A stretch of 64,000 nucleotides of DNA from Caldilineae bacterium (GTDB lineage Bacteria > Chloroflexota > Anaerolineae > Epilineales > Epilineaceae). Position numbers and translations under genes: made by a program. Under the pieces are notes generated by a model that did not search any database, was not told the origin of the DNA, and saw only the letters and a list, made by a program, of their open reading frames with translations. Where the stretch lies: contig JACKBJ010000004.1 in NCBI GenBank assembly GCA_020634625.1, positions 62,001-126,000 of the forward strand, given 5' to 3'. Below, in pieces: positions 16,118-24,831 of this stretch (positions within the stretch are counted from its first letter, which is position 1; the number at the start of each line of letters is the position of its first letter).

Positions 16118-17362
16118 ATGCACGGTCGCTTCCTCCTGGCCGTGACGGCCAGCGTCGCCGGGCTGGCGCTGCTCTTCGGTCACCCCTTGATGTGGCGTCT
16201 GACCTGGGCGCTGGGCTGCGTGCTGGCCGCCGCGGCGATCTTGACCTGGAGCTCGACCCGCTGGATCGAGCTCGGTCGACGCACTCGTGCCAGCCGAGCC
16301 GAGGTGGGTGGCCTGGCCGAGGAGAGCTTCAGCATCCACAACCGCGGCTGGCTGCCCAAGCTCTGGTTGGAGGTGCGCGATCTGGGCGACATGCCGGGCC
16401 ACCATGCCGGCCGGGTGATCTCGACGCTCTGGCCCGGTAGCCATCGAAGCTGGACGGTGCGCACGGTCTGCCGCCGCCGCGGCATGTTCCGTCTGGGCCC
16501 GGTGGTCGTCGCCGGCGGCGATCCACTCGGCATCTTTCGCTCCGAGCGTCGCTTCGAGCAAACGGCGCCCTTCGTGGTCTTTCCCCGCAGCTATCCGCTG
16601 CGCGACATCGATCTTCCGACCGGCTACCTCTCGGGCGGTCGCGTGATCCGCCGGCGGACCGAGCTCGCGACCAGCAACGTCCGCGGGGTGCGCAGCTATC
16701 GTCCCGGCGACGACTTCAAGCGCATCCACTGGCCGACCTCGGCCCGACGCGGCCAGCTCTACACCCGCGAGTTCGAGCTCGACCCGGTGGCCGACTACTG
16801 GATCCTGCTCGATCTGGATCGCAGCGTCCACACCGGCGAGCTCGGGACCGCGATCGAGCCTGGCACGATGCCCTGGCTGCAGGACTCCGCCACCCAGATC
16901 GATCCGACCAGCGAGGAGCACGCCGTCACGGCCGCCGCGAGCCTGGCCCGACACTTCCTCGAGTCGGGCAAGAGCGTCGGCTTGATCGCGCACGGCCAAC
17001 GTCGGATCGTGGCCCAGCCCGATCGCGGCGACCGGCAGCTGGCCAAGATCCTGACCCATCTGGCCGTGCTTCGCGCCGCCGGAAGAGCGGGACTCTCCGA
17101 AGTGCTGTCGGCCGAGAGCCACGAGCTGAAGCGCCACGCCACGCTGGTGGTGATCACGCCCACGACCTCCCTGCGCTGGGTCGAGGCGCTCCGCGGTCTC
17201 AAGCAGCGCGGCGTGCACGCCATGGCGGTGCTGGTCGAGGCCAACACCTTCGGCCCGGCCGGTAGCAGCGAGGCGCTGCAAGCCGCGCTTGCGGGCGCCT
17301 ACGTGCCGACCCGCGTCATCCGCAACGGCGAGCCCATCGCCGCCGCGCTCGAGGGCCGCTAG
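16118..17362 (+). CDS. DUF58 (VWA-like) membrane protein
   Basis: The 414-residue protein has two N-terminal membrane helices (about 5-22 and 28-45), then a beta-rich domain, and the DUF58 signature R-S-Y-R-P-G-D-D-F-K-R-I-H-W at 192-205. The C-terminal half is a degenerate VWA domain (L-L-D-L-D-R-S-V). It starts eight bases after the MoxR stop, a textbook MoxR-DUF58 pair. The paired function is thought to be complex assembly at the membrane; no VWA third partner is adjacent here, unlike the second locus at 34.7-46.6 kb. Confidence 0.9.
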   Translation: MHGRFLLAVTASVAGLALLFGHPLMWRLTWALGCVLAAAAILTWSSTRWIELGRRTRASRAEVGGLAEESFSIHNRGWLPKLWLEVRDLGDMPGHHAGRVISTLWPGSHRSWTVRTVCRRRGMFRLGPVVVAGGDPLGIFRSERRFEQTAPFVVFPRSYPLRDIDLPTGYLSGGRVIRRRTELATSNVRGVRSYRPGDDFKRIHWPTSARRGQLYTREFELDPVADYWILLDLDRSVHTGELGTAIEPGTMPWLQDSATQIDPTSEEHAVTAAASLARHFLESGKSVGLIAHGQRRIVAQPDRGDRQLAKILTHLAVLRAAGRAGLSEVLSAESHELKRHATLVVITPTTSLRWVEALRGLKQRGVHAMAVLVEANTFGPAGSSEALQAALAGAYVPTRVIRNGEPIAAALEGR

Positions 17363-17412
17363 GCCCCTGACAGCCGGGGCCGGCTCGCCGGGCCAGGCCG
17401 GGCCCCGTCGGG

Positions 17413-17441
17413 TTCGCGCCGGGGCGGCGCGGTGTTATAAT
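17413..17441 (+). promoter_or_regulatory. Promoter for glpX
   Basis: TTCGCG (17413-17418), 17-base spacer, perfect TATAAT (17436-17441) with an upstream TG (TGT-TATAAT, extended -10). The leader to the glpX ATG would be about 75 bases. Confidence 0.7.
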
Positions 17442-17522
17442 CGCCAGCCGACGCCCGCCAGGTGCCGGCGCGTCAGGCCCCATGGCCCCTCCCGCTGCCG
17501 AACGCCCACCGAGGAGCGACTC

Positions 17523-18518
17523 ATGTCCCAATCCGCACCGGACCGCAACCTGGCTCTCGAGCTCGCACGGGTCACGGAGGCCGCCGCGCTGGCCGCCGCC
17601 CGATGGATGGGCCGCGGGAACAAGGAAGCGGGTGACCAGGCGGCCGTGGACGCCATGCGACTGATGCTGCGGACGGTCGACTGCGATGGGATCGTGGTCA
17701 TCGGCGAAGGCGAGAAGGACGAAGCGCCCATGCTCTTCAACGGCGAGCAGGTCGGCACCGGCAATGGCCCCCAGGTCGACGTCGCGGTCGACCCGGTGGA
17801 TGGCACCCGGCTGTTGGCGCTCGGCCGGCCGAATGCGCTGGCCGTGGTGGGTGTGGCCGATCGAGGATCGATGTTCGATCCGGGCCCGGTCTTCTACATG
17901 GACAAGATCGCGGTCGGACCGGACGCCGCCGGGGCCATCGACATCACGGCTTCGGTCGAGGTCAACCTGCGTGGCATCGCCCAGGCCAAGCGCAAGGACC
18001 TCGACGACCTGACCGTGGTCGTCCTGGATCGCCCGCGCCATGCCCAGCTCATCGCGGACATCCGGCATACCGGTGCACGCATCCGACTGATCTCGGACGG
18101 CGACGTGGCGGGCGCGATCATGGCGGCGGTCGAGAACACGGGCGTCGACGCCCTCATGGGCATCGGGGGCACGCCCGAAGGCGTGATCTCGGCCTGCGCG
18201 CTCAAATGCCTCGGCGGCTCGATTCAGGGTCGACTCTGGCCACGCGACGAGGCCGAGGCCAAGGCGGCGACGGCGGCCGGCTACGACCTCTCGCGGGTGC
18301 TGACCACCGACGACCTGGTGGCCAGCGACAACGCCTTCTTCGCCGCGACGGGCATCACCGACGGCGAGCTGCTCAAGGGCGTGCGCTATCACGGAGCCGG
18401 CGCGACCACCCAATCGGTCGTCATGCGCTCGCGCTCGGGAACGGTGCGCACCATCGACGCTCGCCACCGCTGGGACAAGCTCATGGAGATCAGCCAGGTC
18501 GCCTACGACCCGACCTGA
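17523..18518 (+). CDS. glpX: Class II fructose-1,6-bisphosphatase
   Basis: The 331-residue enzyme hydrolyses fructose-1,6-bisphosphate in gluconeogenesis or a sugar-phosphate cycle. It has the GlpX motifs V-I-G-E-G-E-K-D-E-A-P-M-L and V-D-P-V-D-G-T-R, whose acidic residues bind Mg2+/Mn2+. M-G-I-G-G-T-P-E-G-V in the middle and a G-A-T-T-Q-S-V-V-M-R C-terminal segment complete the family pattern. GAGGAG lies before the ATG. No class I FBPase is in the window. Confidence 0.95.
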   Translation: MSQSAPDRNLALELARVTEAAALAAARWMGRGNKEAGDQAAVDAMRLMLRTVDCDGIVVIGEGEKDEAPMLFNGEQVGTGNGPQVDVAVDPVDGTRLLALGRPNALAVVGVADRGSMFDPGPVFYMDKIAVGPDAAGAIDITASVEVNLRGIAQAKRKDLDDLTVVVLDRPRHAQLIADIRHTGARIRLISDGDVAGAIMAAVENTGVDALMGIGGTPEGVISACALKCLGGSIQGRLWPRDEAEAKAATAAGYDLSRVLTTDDLVASDNAFFAATGITDGELLKGVRYHGAGATTQSVVMRSRSGTVRTIDARHRWDKLMEISQVAYDPT

Positions 18519-18534
18519 TCCCCGCTTCGACCCT

Positions 18535-18567
18535 CGGCGCGGGCCCTGGGGGCCGGAGCCCGCGCCG
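18535..18567 (+). terminator. GC-rich hairpin after glpX
   Basis: A perfect 10-bp stem (18535-18544 with 18558-18567) begins 17 bases after the glpX stop. There is no U tract, so termination would be weak or Rho-dependent. Confidence 0.35.
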
Positions 18568-18647
18568 GTCACCGGCCATCCGACCTCCGCCTCGCTCGAA
18601 GCGCGCCCACCGCGCGCGACCCGCACCTACCGCTCGGAGCATTCGAC

Positions 18648-19901
18648 GTGCACATCGACGAACTCGAAGCCAAGTCCGTTTCCGAGCTGCGCCAGATGGC
18701 CAGGGAGCTCGAGCTCACCGGCGTCGACCGGCTCAAGAAGCACGAGCTCGTCTTTCGGGTCCTGCGCGCCGATGCCGAGCGGAGTGGCCTCATCTTCGGC
18801 GGCGGCGTCCTGGAGATCATCCAGGACGGCATCGGGTTCCTCCGATCGCACAACGTCCGGCCGGGCAACGAGGACGTCTATGTCTCGCAGTCCCAGATCC
18901 GGCGCTTCGCCTTGCGCACCGGCGACCGGGTCATCGGTCAGGTCCGTCCTCCCAAGGAGAACGAGAAGTACTACGGCCTACTGCGGGTGGAGACGGTCAA
19001 CGGCCTGGATCCCGAGGCAGCCAAGAACCGGCCCAACTTCGAGGACCTGACCCCGATCTTTCCGAATCGTCGACTGACGCTCGAGACCGACGGGCAGCAT
19101 GTCTCGACCCGCCTGATCGACCTGCTCGCGCCGATCGGGCGCGGACAGCGCGGCTTGATCGTGTCGCCGCCCAAGGCCGGCAAGACCACCATCCTCAAGG
19201 ACATCGCCAACGGCATCAGCGCCAACAACGACGATGCCCACCTGATGGTCGTCCTGATCGGCGAGCGGCCCGAGGAGGTGACCGACATGGACCGCTCGGT
19301 CGAGGCCGAGGTCTACAGCTCGACCTTCGACGAGCCGGTCACCGATCACGTGCGCGTGGCCGAGATGGCCCTGGACCGGGGCAAGCGGCTGGTCGAGCAG
19401 GGTCGCGACGTGGTCATCCTGCTCGACTCCATCACCCGCCTTGCACGCGCCTACAACATCGTGGTGCCGCAGAGCGGCCGCACGCTCTCGGGCGGTCTCG
19501 ATCCGGCGGCGCTGTTCCCCCCCAAGCACTTCTTCGGTGCCGCCCGCAACATCGAAGGCGGCGGCAGCCTGACCATCATCGCCACCTGTCTGGTCGAGAC
19601 CGGCAGCCGGATGGACGATGTCATCTACGAGGAGTTCAAGGGCACCGGCAACATGGAGCTGGTCCTCAGCCGCCGGCTGGCGGAGCGACGGGTCTATCCG
19701 GCGATCGACATCGAGAAGTCGAGCACCCGGCGCGAGGATCTCCTGCTGGAGCCCGAGACCTTGCAGCGCGTCTGGTTGATGCGGCGCATGGTCGACATGA
19801 TGGGCGGCGGCACGGAGGCCATCGAAGCGGTCATCGAGCGCATCGTGCGCACCGAGAGCAACGAGGAGTTCCTGGCGACGATCAACGCCGATCGTCCTTG
19901 A
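18648..19901 (+). CDS. rho: Transcription termination factor Rho
   Basis: The 417-residue hexameric RNA helicase has an N-terminal helical Rho_N domain (L-E-A-K-S-V-S-E-L-R), a cold-shock-like RNA-binding domain (about 48-120) and the motor. The Walker A is P-P-K-A-G-K-T-T (about 174-181), followed by the G-E-R-P-E-E-V-T-D-M Q-loop region, Walker B V-I-L-L-D-S-I-T-R, and R-loop P-Q-S-G-R-T-L-S-G-G. The start is GTG at 18648 with GGAG upstream. The S-P-P-K P-loop and S-G-G-L-D-P-A-A motif are normal, so it should be bicyclomycin-sensitive in principle. Confidence 0.96.
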   Translation: MHIDELEAKSVSELRQMARELELTGVDRLKKHELVFRVLRADAERSGLIFGGGVLEIIQDGIGFLRSHNVRPGNEDVYVSQSQIRRFALRTGDRVIGQVRPPKENEKYYGLLRVETVNGLDPEAAKNRPNFEDLTPIFPNRRLTLETDGQHVSTRLIDLLAPIGRGQRGLIVSPPKAGKTTILKDIANGISANNDDAHLMVVLIGERPEEVTDMDRSVEAEVYSSTFDEPVTDHVRVAEMALDRGKRLVEQGRDVVILLDSITRLARAYNIVVPQSGRTLSGGLDPAALFPPKHFFGAARNIEGGGSLTIIATCLVETGSRMDDVIYEEFKGTGNMELVLSRRLAERRVYPAIDIEKSSTRREDLLLEPETLQRVWLMRRMVDMMGGGTEAIEAVIERIVRTESNEEFLATINADRP

Positions 19902-19971
19902 GCGTCGGACGGGCGCGGGGTTGGCGTCGGCCAGGCGTGGGCCAGGAGCCGCGAAGGCGACACCGCCAGGG

Positions 19972-20000
19972 TTGACAGTCCCCCGCGCAGGTCCTATAAA
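19972..20000 (+). promoter_or_regulatory. Consensus promoter for the LysM/M23 gene
   Basis: TTGACA (19972-19977), a 17-base spacer, TATAAA (19995-20000): the closest match to the housekeeping consensus in the window. Initiation near 20007 leaves an unusually long leader of about 160 bases. Confidence 0.8.
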
Positions 20001-20013
20001 TGCTCGGTCTGTC

Positions 20014-20146
20014 CGGGATCCGACTCAGTTCCGATCTCGGCAGCGTCAGCTCGCCGACCCACCCGGCATCAGGAGGGGGTCGGCGCCGGATCCCGCTCGC
20101 CCCTCCCCCCCACGGTGCTGAAGTCGACGACCGGGTCGGCGGGATC
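20014..20146 (+). promoter_or_regulatory. Structured 5-prime leader with mutually exclusive helices
   Basis: Two nested perfect 9-bp helices are visible: CGGGATCCG (20014-20022) with CGGATCCCG (20087-20095), and CGCCGACCC (20052-20060) with GGGTCGGCG (20077-20085). A short CCGA/TCGG hairpin (20031-20040) lies beside the inner one. GGGTCGGCG recurs exactly at 20133-20141 and CGGGATC at 20140-20146. Each outer strand therefore has a second possible partner close to the GAGGGAAG ribosome-binding site (20153-20160), and a C-rich tract with CCCTC (around 20101-20105) could mask that site. This is the layout of a riboswitch or attenuator, but I recognise no known aptamer; it does not show the conserved c-di-AMP (ydaO) core. 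Confidence 0.45.
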
Positions 20147-20165
20147 TCAACCGAGGGAAGCCTGA

Positions 20166-21467
20166 TTGTCAACCCAAATCCGGCAGGACGTTCGTCCCTT
20201 GCGCGTTCGTCCATCGCGCGAGATCTTCGAGCGGATTCCGGCGCCTGAGCCCGTTCCCGTCCCCAAGCGCAGCCGGCCCGGCTTCAGCTTTCCCGCGCCC
20301 CGGGTGGCGGTCCCGACGATGCCGACGCTTCGGCCGGTCTCGGACGACTGGCTGGCTCGTCGATTGCGGCTCCTGTCGCGCCTGCTGCACATCGACACCC
20401 CCTTCATGTGGCGCCTGGCTGCCCACGGCGTGGTCCTGGTGCTGACCCTCGGCGTCCTCGGCATCTCCAGCCTTCCCCGCCCGGCGCGCTCGGCCGCCGC
20501 GGTCGCCGGTGAGCGCACGCTGACCGACTGGTCGCTGCGCAACCGATCCTTCGTCCCCGATTCCGTGGTCGGCATCACCTCGGGTTCGTCCGGGCAGGCT
20601 GCGATGGGCTTCGACGATCGTCCGGGCTTCGTCTCGCCCGGGGCCATCGTCGAGGCGCACCCGTCGTTGCTGCCCTGGGACAAGCCCGAGGCCTATCGGG
20701 TCAGTCGTGGCGACACGGTCACGTCGATCGCGGCACGCTACGGCATCGAGCCGATCTGGCTGCTCTTCGCCAACCCGGCGATCCGCGACAAGCCGCACGA
20801 GCTGTCGGTCGGCGAAGCGCTGACCATCCTGCCCATGAAGGCAGTGGTCCACGTGGTCAAGGAGGGCGACACGATCGCCGAGATCGCCGAGACCTACAAG
20901 AGCACGCCCGAGGAGATCCTATCCTACGAGGCCAACGGCCTCGACTCGGTGGACGACACGCTCGTGGCGGGCGTCGAGATCGTCGTGCCCGACGGCGAGA
21001 TGGACATCCAGATCCCCAGCTACCGCGACCTGATCGTTCCGCGGGGGGCGGGCGGCTGGGCTTCGGCGAACGTGCTGGGCAGCGTGGTCGGATCCGGCAG
21101 CTTCTACGTCGGCGCCTATGGCCGCATCACCCAGGGCTATCACCGCTGGCACCACGCGGTGGACATCGCCAACGGCACGGGATCGCCGATCTACGCCGTC
21201 GATGGCGGTGTGGTGAAGTACGCCGGCTGGTATCAGTGGGCGGGCCGCGCGGTGATCATCGACCACGGCAACGGCTACGAGTCGCTCTACGCCCACATGA
21301 ACAGCATCGGCGTCGGTCCTGGCGAGACCGTCCAGCGGGGCCAGGTGATCGGGGGCATCGGCTGCTCCTACGGCGCCGGCGGACGCTGCACCGGGCCGCA
21401 CCTGCACCTGGAGGTGCGGCTCAACGGCGCCCCCCAGAATCCCTGTGCGCTGGGCGCCTGTCCCTGA
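20166..21467 (+). CDS. Membrane-anchored LysM/M23 peptidoglycan hydrolase
   Basis: The 433-residue protein has a cytoplasmic, Pro-rich N-terminus (1-80) and one membrane helix (about 82-102). Outside are two LysM domains (about 177-222 and 228-275) and a C-terminal M23 metallopeptidase domain (310-430). Zinc ligands are visible: His329/Asp333 in H-x3-D and His414 in P-H-L-H-L-E, with His377 in Y-A-H-M. It should bind peptidoglycan through LysM and cut peptide cross-links. The start is TTG at 20166 with GAGGGAAG upstream. The long leader suggests post-transcriptional control of this potentially lytic enzyme. Confidence 0.92.
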   Translation: MSTQIRQDVRPLRVRPSREIFERIPAPEPVPVPKRSRPGFSFPAPRVAVPTMPTLRPVSDDWLARRLRLLSRLLHIDTPFMWRLAAHGVVLVLTLGVLGISSLPRPARSAAAVAGERTLTDWSLRNRSFVPDSVVGITSGSSGQAAMGFDDRPGFVSPGAIVEAHPSLLPWDKPEAYRVSRGDTVTSIAARYGIEPIWLLFANPAIRDKPHELSVGEALTILPMKAVVHVVKEGDTIAEIAETYKSTPEEILSYEANGLDSVDDTLVAGVEIVVPDGEMDIQIPSYRDLIVPRGAGGWASANVLGSVVGSGSFYVGAYGRITQGYHRWHHAVDIANGTGSPIYAVDGGVVKYAGWYQWAGRAVIIDHGNGYESLYAHMNSIGVGPGETVQRGQVIGGIGCSYGAGGRCTGPHLHLEVRLNGAPQNPCALGACP

Positions 21468-21515
21468 GCATCGACCCCTCGCGAGTCCGGGGTGCGTCCC
21501 GGCTCGCATCAGCGG

Positions 21516-21551
21516 CGACGACGGCGCTCTTTCGGCGCCGTCGTTGTTTTT
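21516..21551 (+). terminator. Rho-independent terminator
   Basis: A 12-bp stem (21516-21527 with 21535-21546) and 7-base loop followed directly by TTTTT. It ends the M23 transcript, 50 bases after the stop. Confidence 0.85.
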
Positions 21552-21582
21552 GGCGGCGCTGGCGCGGCCTGGGGCACCGAGA

Positions 21583-21591
21583 TGGTATAAT
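21583..21591 (+). promoter_or_regulatory. Extended -10 promoter for yqeY
   Basis: TG-G-TATAAT at 21583-21591, with no clear -35 box. It starts just after the preceding terminator and 24 bases before the yqeY ATG. Confidence 0.65.
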
Positions 21592-21614
21592 CATGGCCCC
21601 CCGTGGAGAGACCC

Positions 21615-22091
21615 ATGACGCAATCCCTTGAACAGCGCCTGGCTGATGATCTCGCGCGAGCGATGCGAGCCGGCGACGAGGACGGTCGCCGTACGCTCCG
21701 ATCGCTTCGGGCAGCCATCAAGAATGCCGAGATCGAGGCGGTAGCCAAGCATCAGCTCGCGCGAGGCGAATCGCTCGACGACGCGCTGCTGATGGGCGTG
21801 CTGCAGAAGCAGGCCAAACAGCGCCGCGACTCGATCGAGCAGTACAGCGCCGGTCAGCGCGAGGACCTGGCCGAGGTCGAGCGGCGCGAGTTGGCGATCA
21901 TCGAGTCCTACCTGCCCCAGATGCTGAGCGAGGCCGAGGTCGAGACCCTGGTGCGCGAGCAGATCGAAGCCCTGGGTGCCAGTGGACCCGCCGACATGGG
22001 CCGGGTCATGGGGCCGGTGATGCAGGCGATCGGCGGTCGGGCAGAGGGCAAGCTGGTCAGCGCCACCGTCCGTCGGCTGCTCACCGGCTAG
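21615..22091 (+). CDS. yqeY: GatB/YqeY domain protein
   Basis: The 158-residue helical protein matches the YqeY family, related to the tRNA-binding tail of GatB. Visible motifs are D-L-A-R-A-M-R-A-G-D, L-R-S-L-R-A-A-I-K-N-A-E, Q-A-K-Q-R-R-D-S, E-L-A-I-I-E-S-Y-L-P and the C-terminal M-G-x-V-M-x-x-x-M. It may bind tRNA; its role is not established. ATG at 21615 is placed by GGAGAG four bases upstream, in preference to a GTG at 21603. Confidence 0.9.
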   Translation: MTQSLEQRLADDLARAMRAGDEDGRRTLRSLRAAIKNAEIEAVAKHQLARGESLDDALLMGVLQKQAKQRRDSIEQYSAGQREDLAEVERRELAIIESYLPQMLSEAEVETLVREQIEALGASGPADMGRVMGPVMQAIGGRAEGKLVSATVRRLLTG

Positions 22092-22104
22092 GCCGCCGAC
22101 TCCG

Positions 22105-24348
22105 GTGCACCGCTTCCCGCTCGCACCTGCCTCGATCCCGGCCCGCCCGAGCCTCTGGCTATCCACGGGCGCCCACCGCGCGGCGCTGGCCGTCGGGGTC
22201 GTGCTCGCCGTTGGACTGGCCCTGGTCCTGGCCCTGCCCGGAGAAGCCGGCGCCAGCCGCATCGAGGTGGGTGCGCCGAGCCCACGGGACTTCGAAGCGC
22301 CGCACGCCCTGCAATACGTCAGCCAGGTGCTGACCGACGCCGAACGGGACAAGACCGCCGCGGCCGTTTCGCCGATCTACACCATCGATCCTGGCATCGG
22401 CGGGCGGCAGCTCGAGCGAGCGCAGGCCGTGTTGAGCAACCTGACGCTGCTGCGAGCCTCGCCCGAGTCGGCCGACTCGAAGCGACGCTGGGTCCGCGGC
22501 TTCCCCGAGCTGGAGAGGCTCGGCGAGACCGCGGTCGACCTGGTGATTGGTGCCGGCCCGGACGGTCGGCTGGGCGCCGCGGAGTGGGCGGGCACGGTCG
22601 ATGAGGTCCGACGGGTCATCGCCCTAGCCATGCGTCAGAACATTCTCGAGGAAGAGCTGACCGGGTTGCGCCGGGGCCTGGTCAACGTGGTCGACCCACA
22701 GATGAGCGGCGAGGAGGCGCGGCTCGTGGCCGACCTGGCCGCGGGCTTCGTGGTCGCCAACCGCGTGGTCGACGAGGCTGCGACCGAGGCCCGGCGCGAG
22801 AAGGCCCGTGCCGCGACGGTGCCGGTCGAGGAACGCTATCTCGCCGGCCGGACCATCGTGCGCGAAGGCGACATCATCACGCCGGCCCAGTACGAGGCCC
22901 TGGCCGAGTTTGGCTTGCTGCCCGGCGCTTTCAGCTGGCGGCAGGCCCTGGCCGACCTGCTGCAGGCCGCGGCCCTGGTCGGCGTGGTGGCCGCGTTGTT
23001 GGCCCGGTGGCGACCCTGGATTCTCGAACGGCCCCGGCCGCTTGCGCTCGCCGCGCTGCTGGTGCTGGTCTTCACGGCCGGCGCGCGCCCGCTGCTGGCG
23101 GGTGGTCCCAGCCTGATCTACGCCTATCCAGCCAGCGCGGTGGCGATGACCGTCGGCGTCCTGCTGGGCCTCGAGATCGGCGTGCTCACCGCGGTCCTGT
23201 TGGCCTGCTCGATCGGCCTGTTGGACGGCGCCGGCATCGACATGATGCTCTACTTCCTGCTCAGCGGCCTGGCCGGCACCCTGGTCCTCGACCGAATCCA
23301 GCGGCTCAAGGCCTTCCTGGTGGCGGGCAGCGCCGTGGCCATCGCCGGCCTCGCCGTGGCCCTCGGCAGCCAGCTGGCCGATCCGCAGGTGGGCGGGCTG
23401 GCGCTGACCGAGACGGCCACCGTCGCGCTGGCCCAGGCGGCTCTGGCCACCGGGCTCGCCGCGGTGGGCGTGCTCGCGGCCGGTTCCTTGTTCGGCGTCA
23501 CCACCTCCTTCCAGCTGCTCGAGCTGATGCGACCGGACGCGCCGCTGCTTCGCGAGCTCCAGGTGAAGGCCCCCGGCACGTACCAGCACTCCGTGCTGTT
23601 GTCGAACCTGGCCGAAGCCGCGGCGAGCCGGATCGGCGCCGACCCGCTGCTGGTGCGTGCGGGCGCCTACTACCACGACATCGGCAAGACGCTTCGACCG
23701 GCCTTCTTCGTCGAGAACCAGCTCGGCGGCGTCAGCCCTCACGCCGACCTCGATCCCCGGATGAGCGCCCGGATCATCATCGAACACGTCAGCGCGGGCG
23801 AGCGCATGGCCTTGGAGCACCAGCTCCCCGACGTCATCATCGACTTCATCCGCGAGCACCACGGCACCACGCGAGTGGCCTATTTCCTGCACCAGGCCAT
23901 CGAGCAGTATGGCGAAGACGCCGTCGATCCGGCCGAGTTTCGCTATGCCGGCCCGCGACCCCAGTCGCGCGAGACCGCCATCCTGATGCTCGCCGATGGC
24001 TCGGAAGCCGCCGTCCGCGCCCGCAACCCGCGCACCAACGCCGAGATCGACACGGTGGTGGCCAAGATCATTCAGGACCGACTCTACGGCGGCCAGCTCG
24101 AGGACAGCGACCTGACGCTGCGCGACTTGCGTCGAATTCGACGCACCTTCGTCGAGACCCTGCAGAGCATGTATCACCCGCGAATCCAATACCCGGATGG
24201 CGTCCATCCGGCGGCGCCGAGCGAGGAGGAGCCGGAGGATGACCGGGCGCATGCCGATCCCGAAGACCCAACGGCCGAGCTCGCGGTCGAGCCCGTCCTC
24301 GAGTCGCCTGCCAAGACGGGCTCCATGAGCGCGCGTGGTCATGCCTGA
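22105..24348 (+). CDS. PgpH-type 7TM-HD cyclic-di-AMP phosphodiesterase
   Basis: This 747-residue membrane protein has one N-terminal helix (about 24-45) and an extracytoplasmic 7TMR-HDED domain (50-280). A block of seven helices (about 283-465) and a cytoplasmic HD domain (about 487-660) follow. HD residues are clear: H495 in T-Y-Q-H-S-V, H524-D525 in Y-H-D-I-G-K, and a later E-H-H-G-T. Characterised relatives (Listeria PgpH) hydrolyse c-di-AMP and so control cell-wall and osmotic homeostasis. The C-terminus carries a 45-residue acidic tail. Start is GTG at 22105; the gene overlaps ybeY, a common order in Firmicutes and Chloroflexota. Confidence 0.88.
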   Translation: MHRFPLAPASIPARPSLWLSTGAHRAALAVGVVLAVGLALVLALPGEAGASRIEVGAPSPRDFEAPHALQYVSQVLTDAERDKTAAAVSPIYTIDPGIGGRQLERAQAVLSNLTLLRASPESADSKRRWVRGFPELERLGETAVDLVIGAGPDGRLGAAEWAGTVDEVRRVIALAMRQNILEEELTGLRRGLVNVVDPQMSGEEARLVADLAAGFVVANRVVDEAATEARREKARAATVPVEERYLAGRTIVREGDIITPAQYEALAEFGLLPGAFSWRQALADLLQAAALVGVVAALLARWRPWILERPRPLALAALLVLVFTAGARPLLAGGPSLIYAYPASAVAMTVGVLLGLEIGVLTAVLLACSIGLLDGAGIDMMLYFLLSGLAGTLVLDRIQRLKAFLVAGSAVAIAGLAVALGSQLADPQVGGLALTETATVALAQAALATGLAAVGVLAAGSLFGVTTSFQLLELMRPDAPLLRELQVKAPGTYQHSVLLSNLAEAAASRIGADPLLVRAGAYYHDIGKTLRPAFFVENQLGGVSPHADLDPRMSARIIIEHVSAGERMALEHQLPDVIIDFIREHHGTTRVAYFLHQAIEQYGEDAVDPAEFRYAGPRPQSRETAILMLADGSEAAVRARNPRTNAEIDTVVAKIIQDRLYGGQLEDSDLTLRDLRRIRRTFVETLQSMYHPRIQYPDGVHPAAPSEEEPEDDRAHADPEDPTAELAVEPVLESPAKTGSMSARGHA

Positions 24349-24820
24349 TCCGGAACCGGATTCGGCCGAGCGACGGCCGATCCTGGTCACCAGCGCCGCT
24401 GGCCAGGCCCCCTCCGAGCTGCTCGACCTGCTGTTCGACACGCTCGTCGGGGCGATGGACGCACTGTCGCTGCCTCGCGAGACCGAGCTGGCCCTGGTGC
24501 TGACCGACGACCGGCACCTGCACCAGCTCAACCGGGACTTTCGCGGTATCGACCGGCCGACCGATGTCCTCTCCTTCGCGGTCGATCCCGAGGACCTGCC
24601 GCCGGGCGAAGCCCCCAACCTGGGCGACATCCTGATCTCGGTGCCCTATGCCAGCCGCAGCGCCAGCGCGGTCGGTCGAGCGCCTCGGGACGAGCTGCGC
24701 CTGCTGGCGGTGCATGGGCTCCTGCATCTGCTGGGCCACGATGACGAGACGGAGGCTGGCGCCGCCGCAATGCGGCGACTCGAGGTCCGCCTGGGCGTCC
24801 GACCGGCCGACGAAGCCTGA
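24341..24820 (+). CDS. ybeY: Endoribonuclease YbeY (rRNA maturation factor)
   Basis: The 159-residue protein matches YbeY throughout, with L-N-R-D-F-R-G-I-D-R-P-T-D-V-L-S-F-A and L-G-D-I-L-I-S. YbeY is a metal-dependent single-strand RNase in 16S rRNA 3-prime maturation and ribosome quality control. The metal site reads V-H-G-L-L-H-L-L-G-H-D-D, where the usual third histidine (in the common G-Y-D-H) is Asp. The start overlaps the PgpH stop by a few bases; a GTG six bases earlier is also possible. Confidence 0.88.
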   Translation: MPDPEPDSAERRPILVTSAAGQAPSELLDLLFDTLVGAMDALSLPRETELALVLTDDRHLHQLNRDFRGIDRPTDVLSFAVDPEDLPPGEAPNLGDILISVPYASRSASAVGRAPRDELRLLAVHGLLHLLGHDDETEAGAAAMRRLEVRLGVRPADEA

Positions 24821-24831
24821 GCCCGCGACCC

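Noticed and set aside
20001..20165. Known c-di-AMP (ydaO) or c-di-GMP (GEMM) riboswitch in the M23 leader.
   Set aside because: The conserved core sequences of those classes are not present by eye; only the helical layout suggests regulation.
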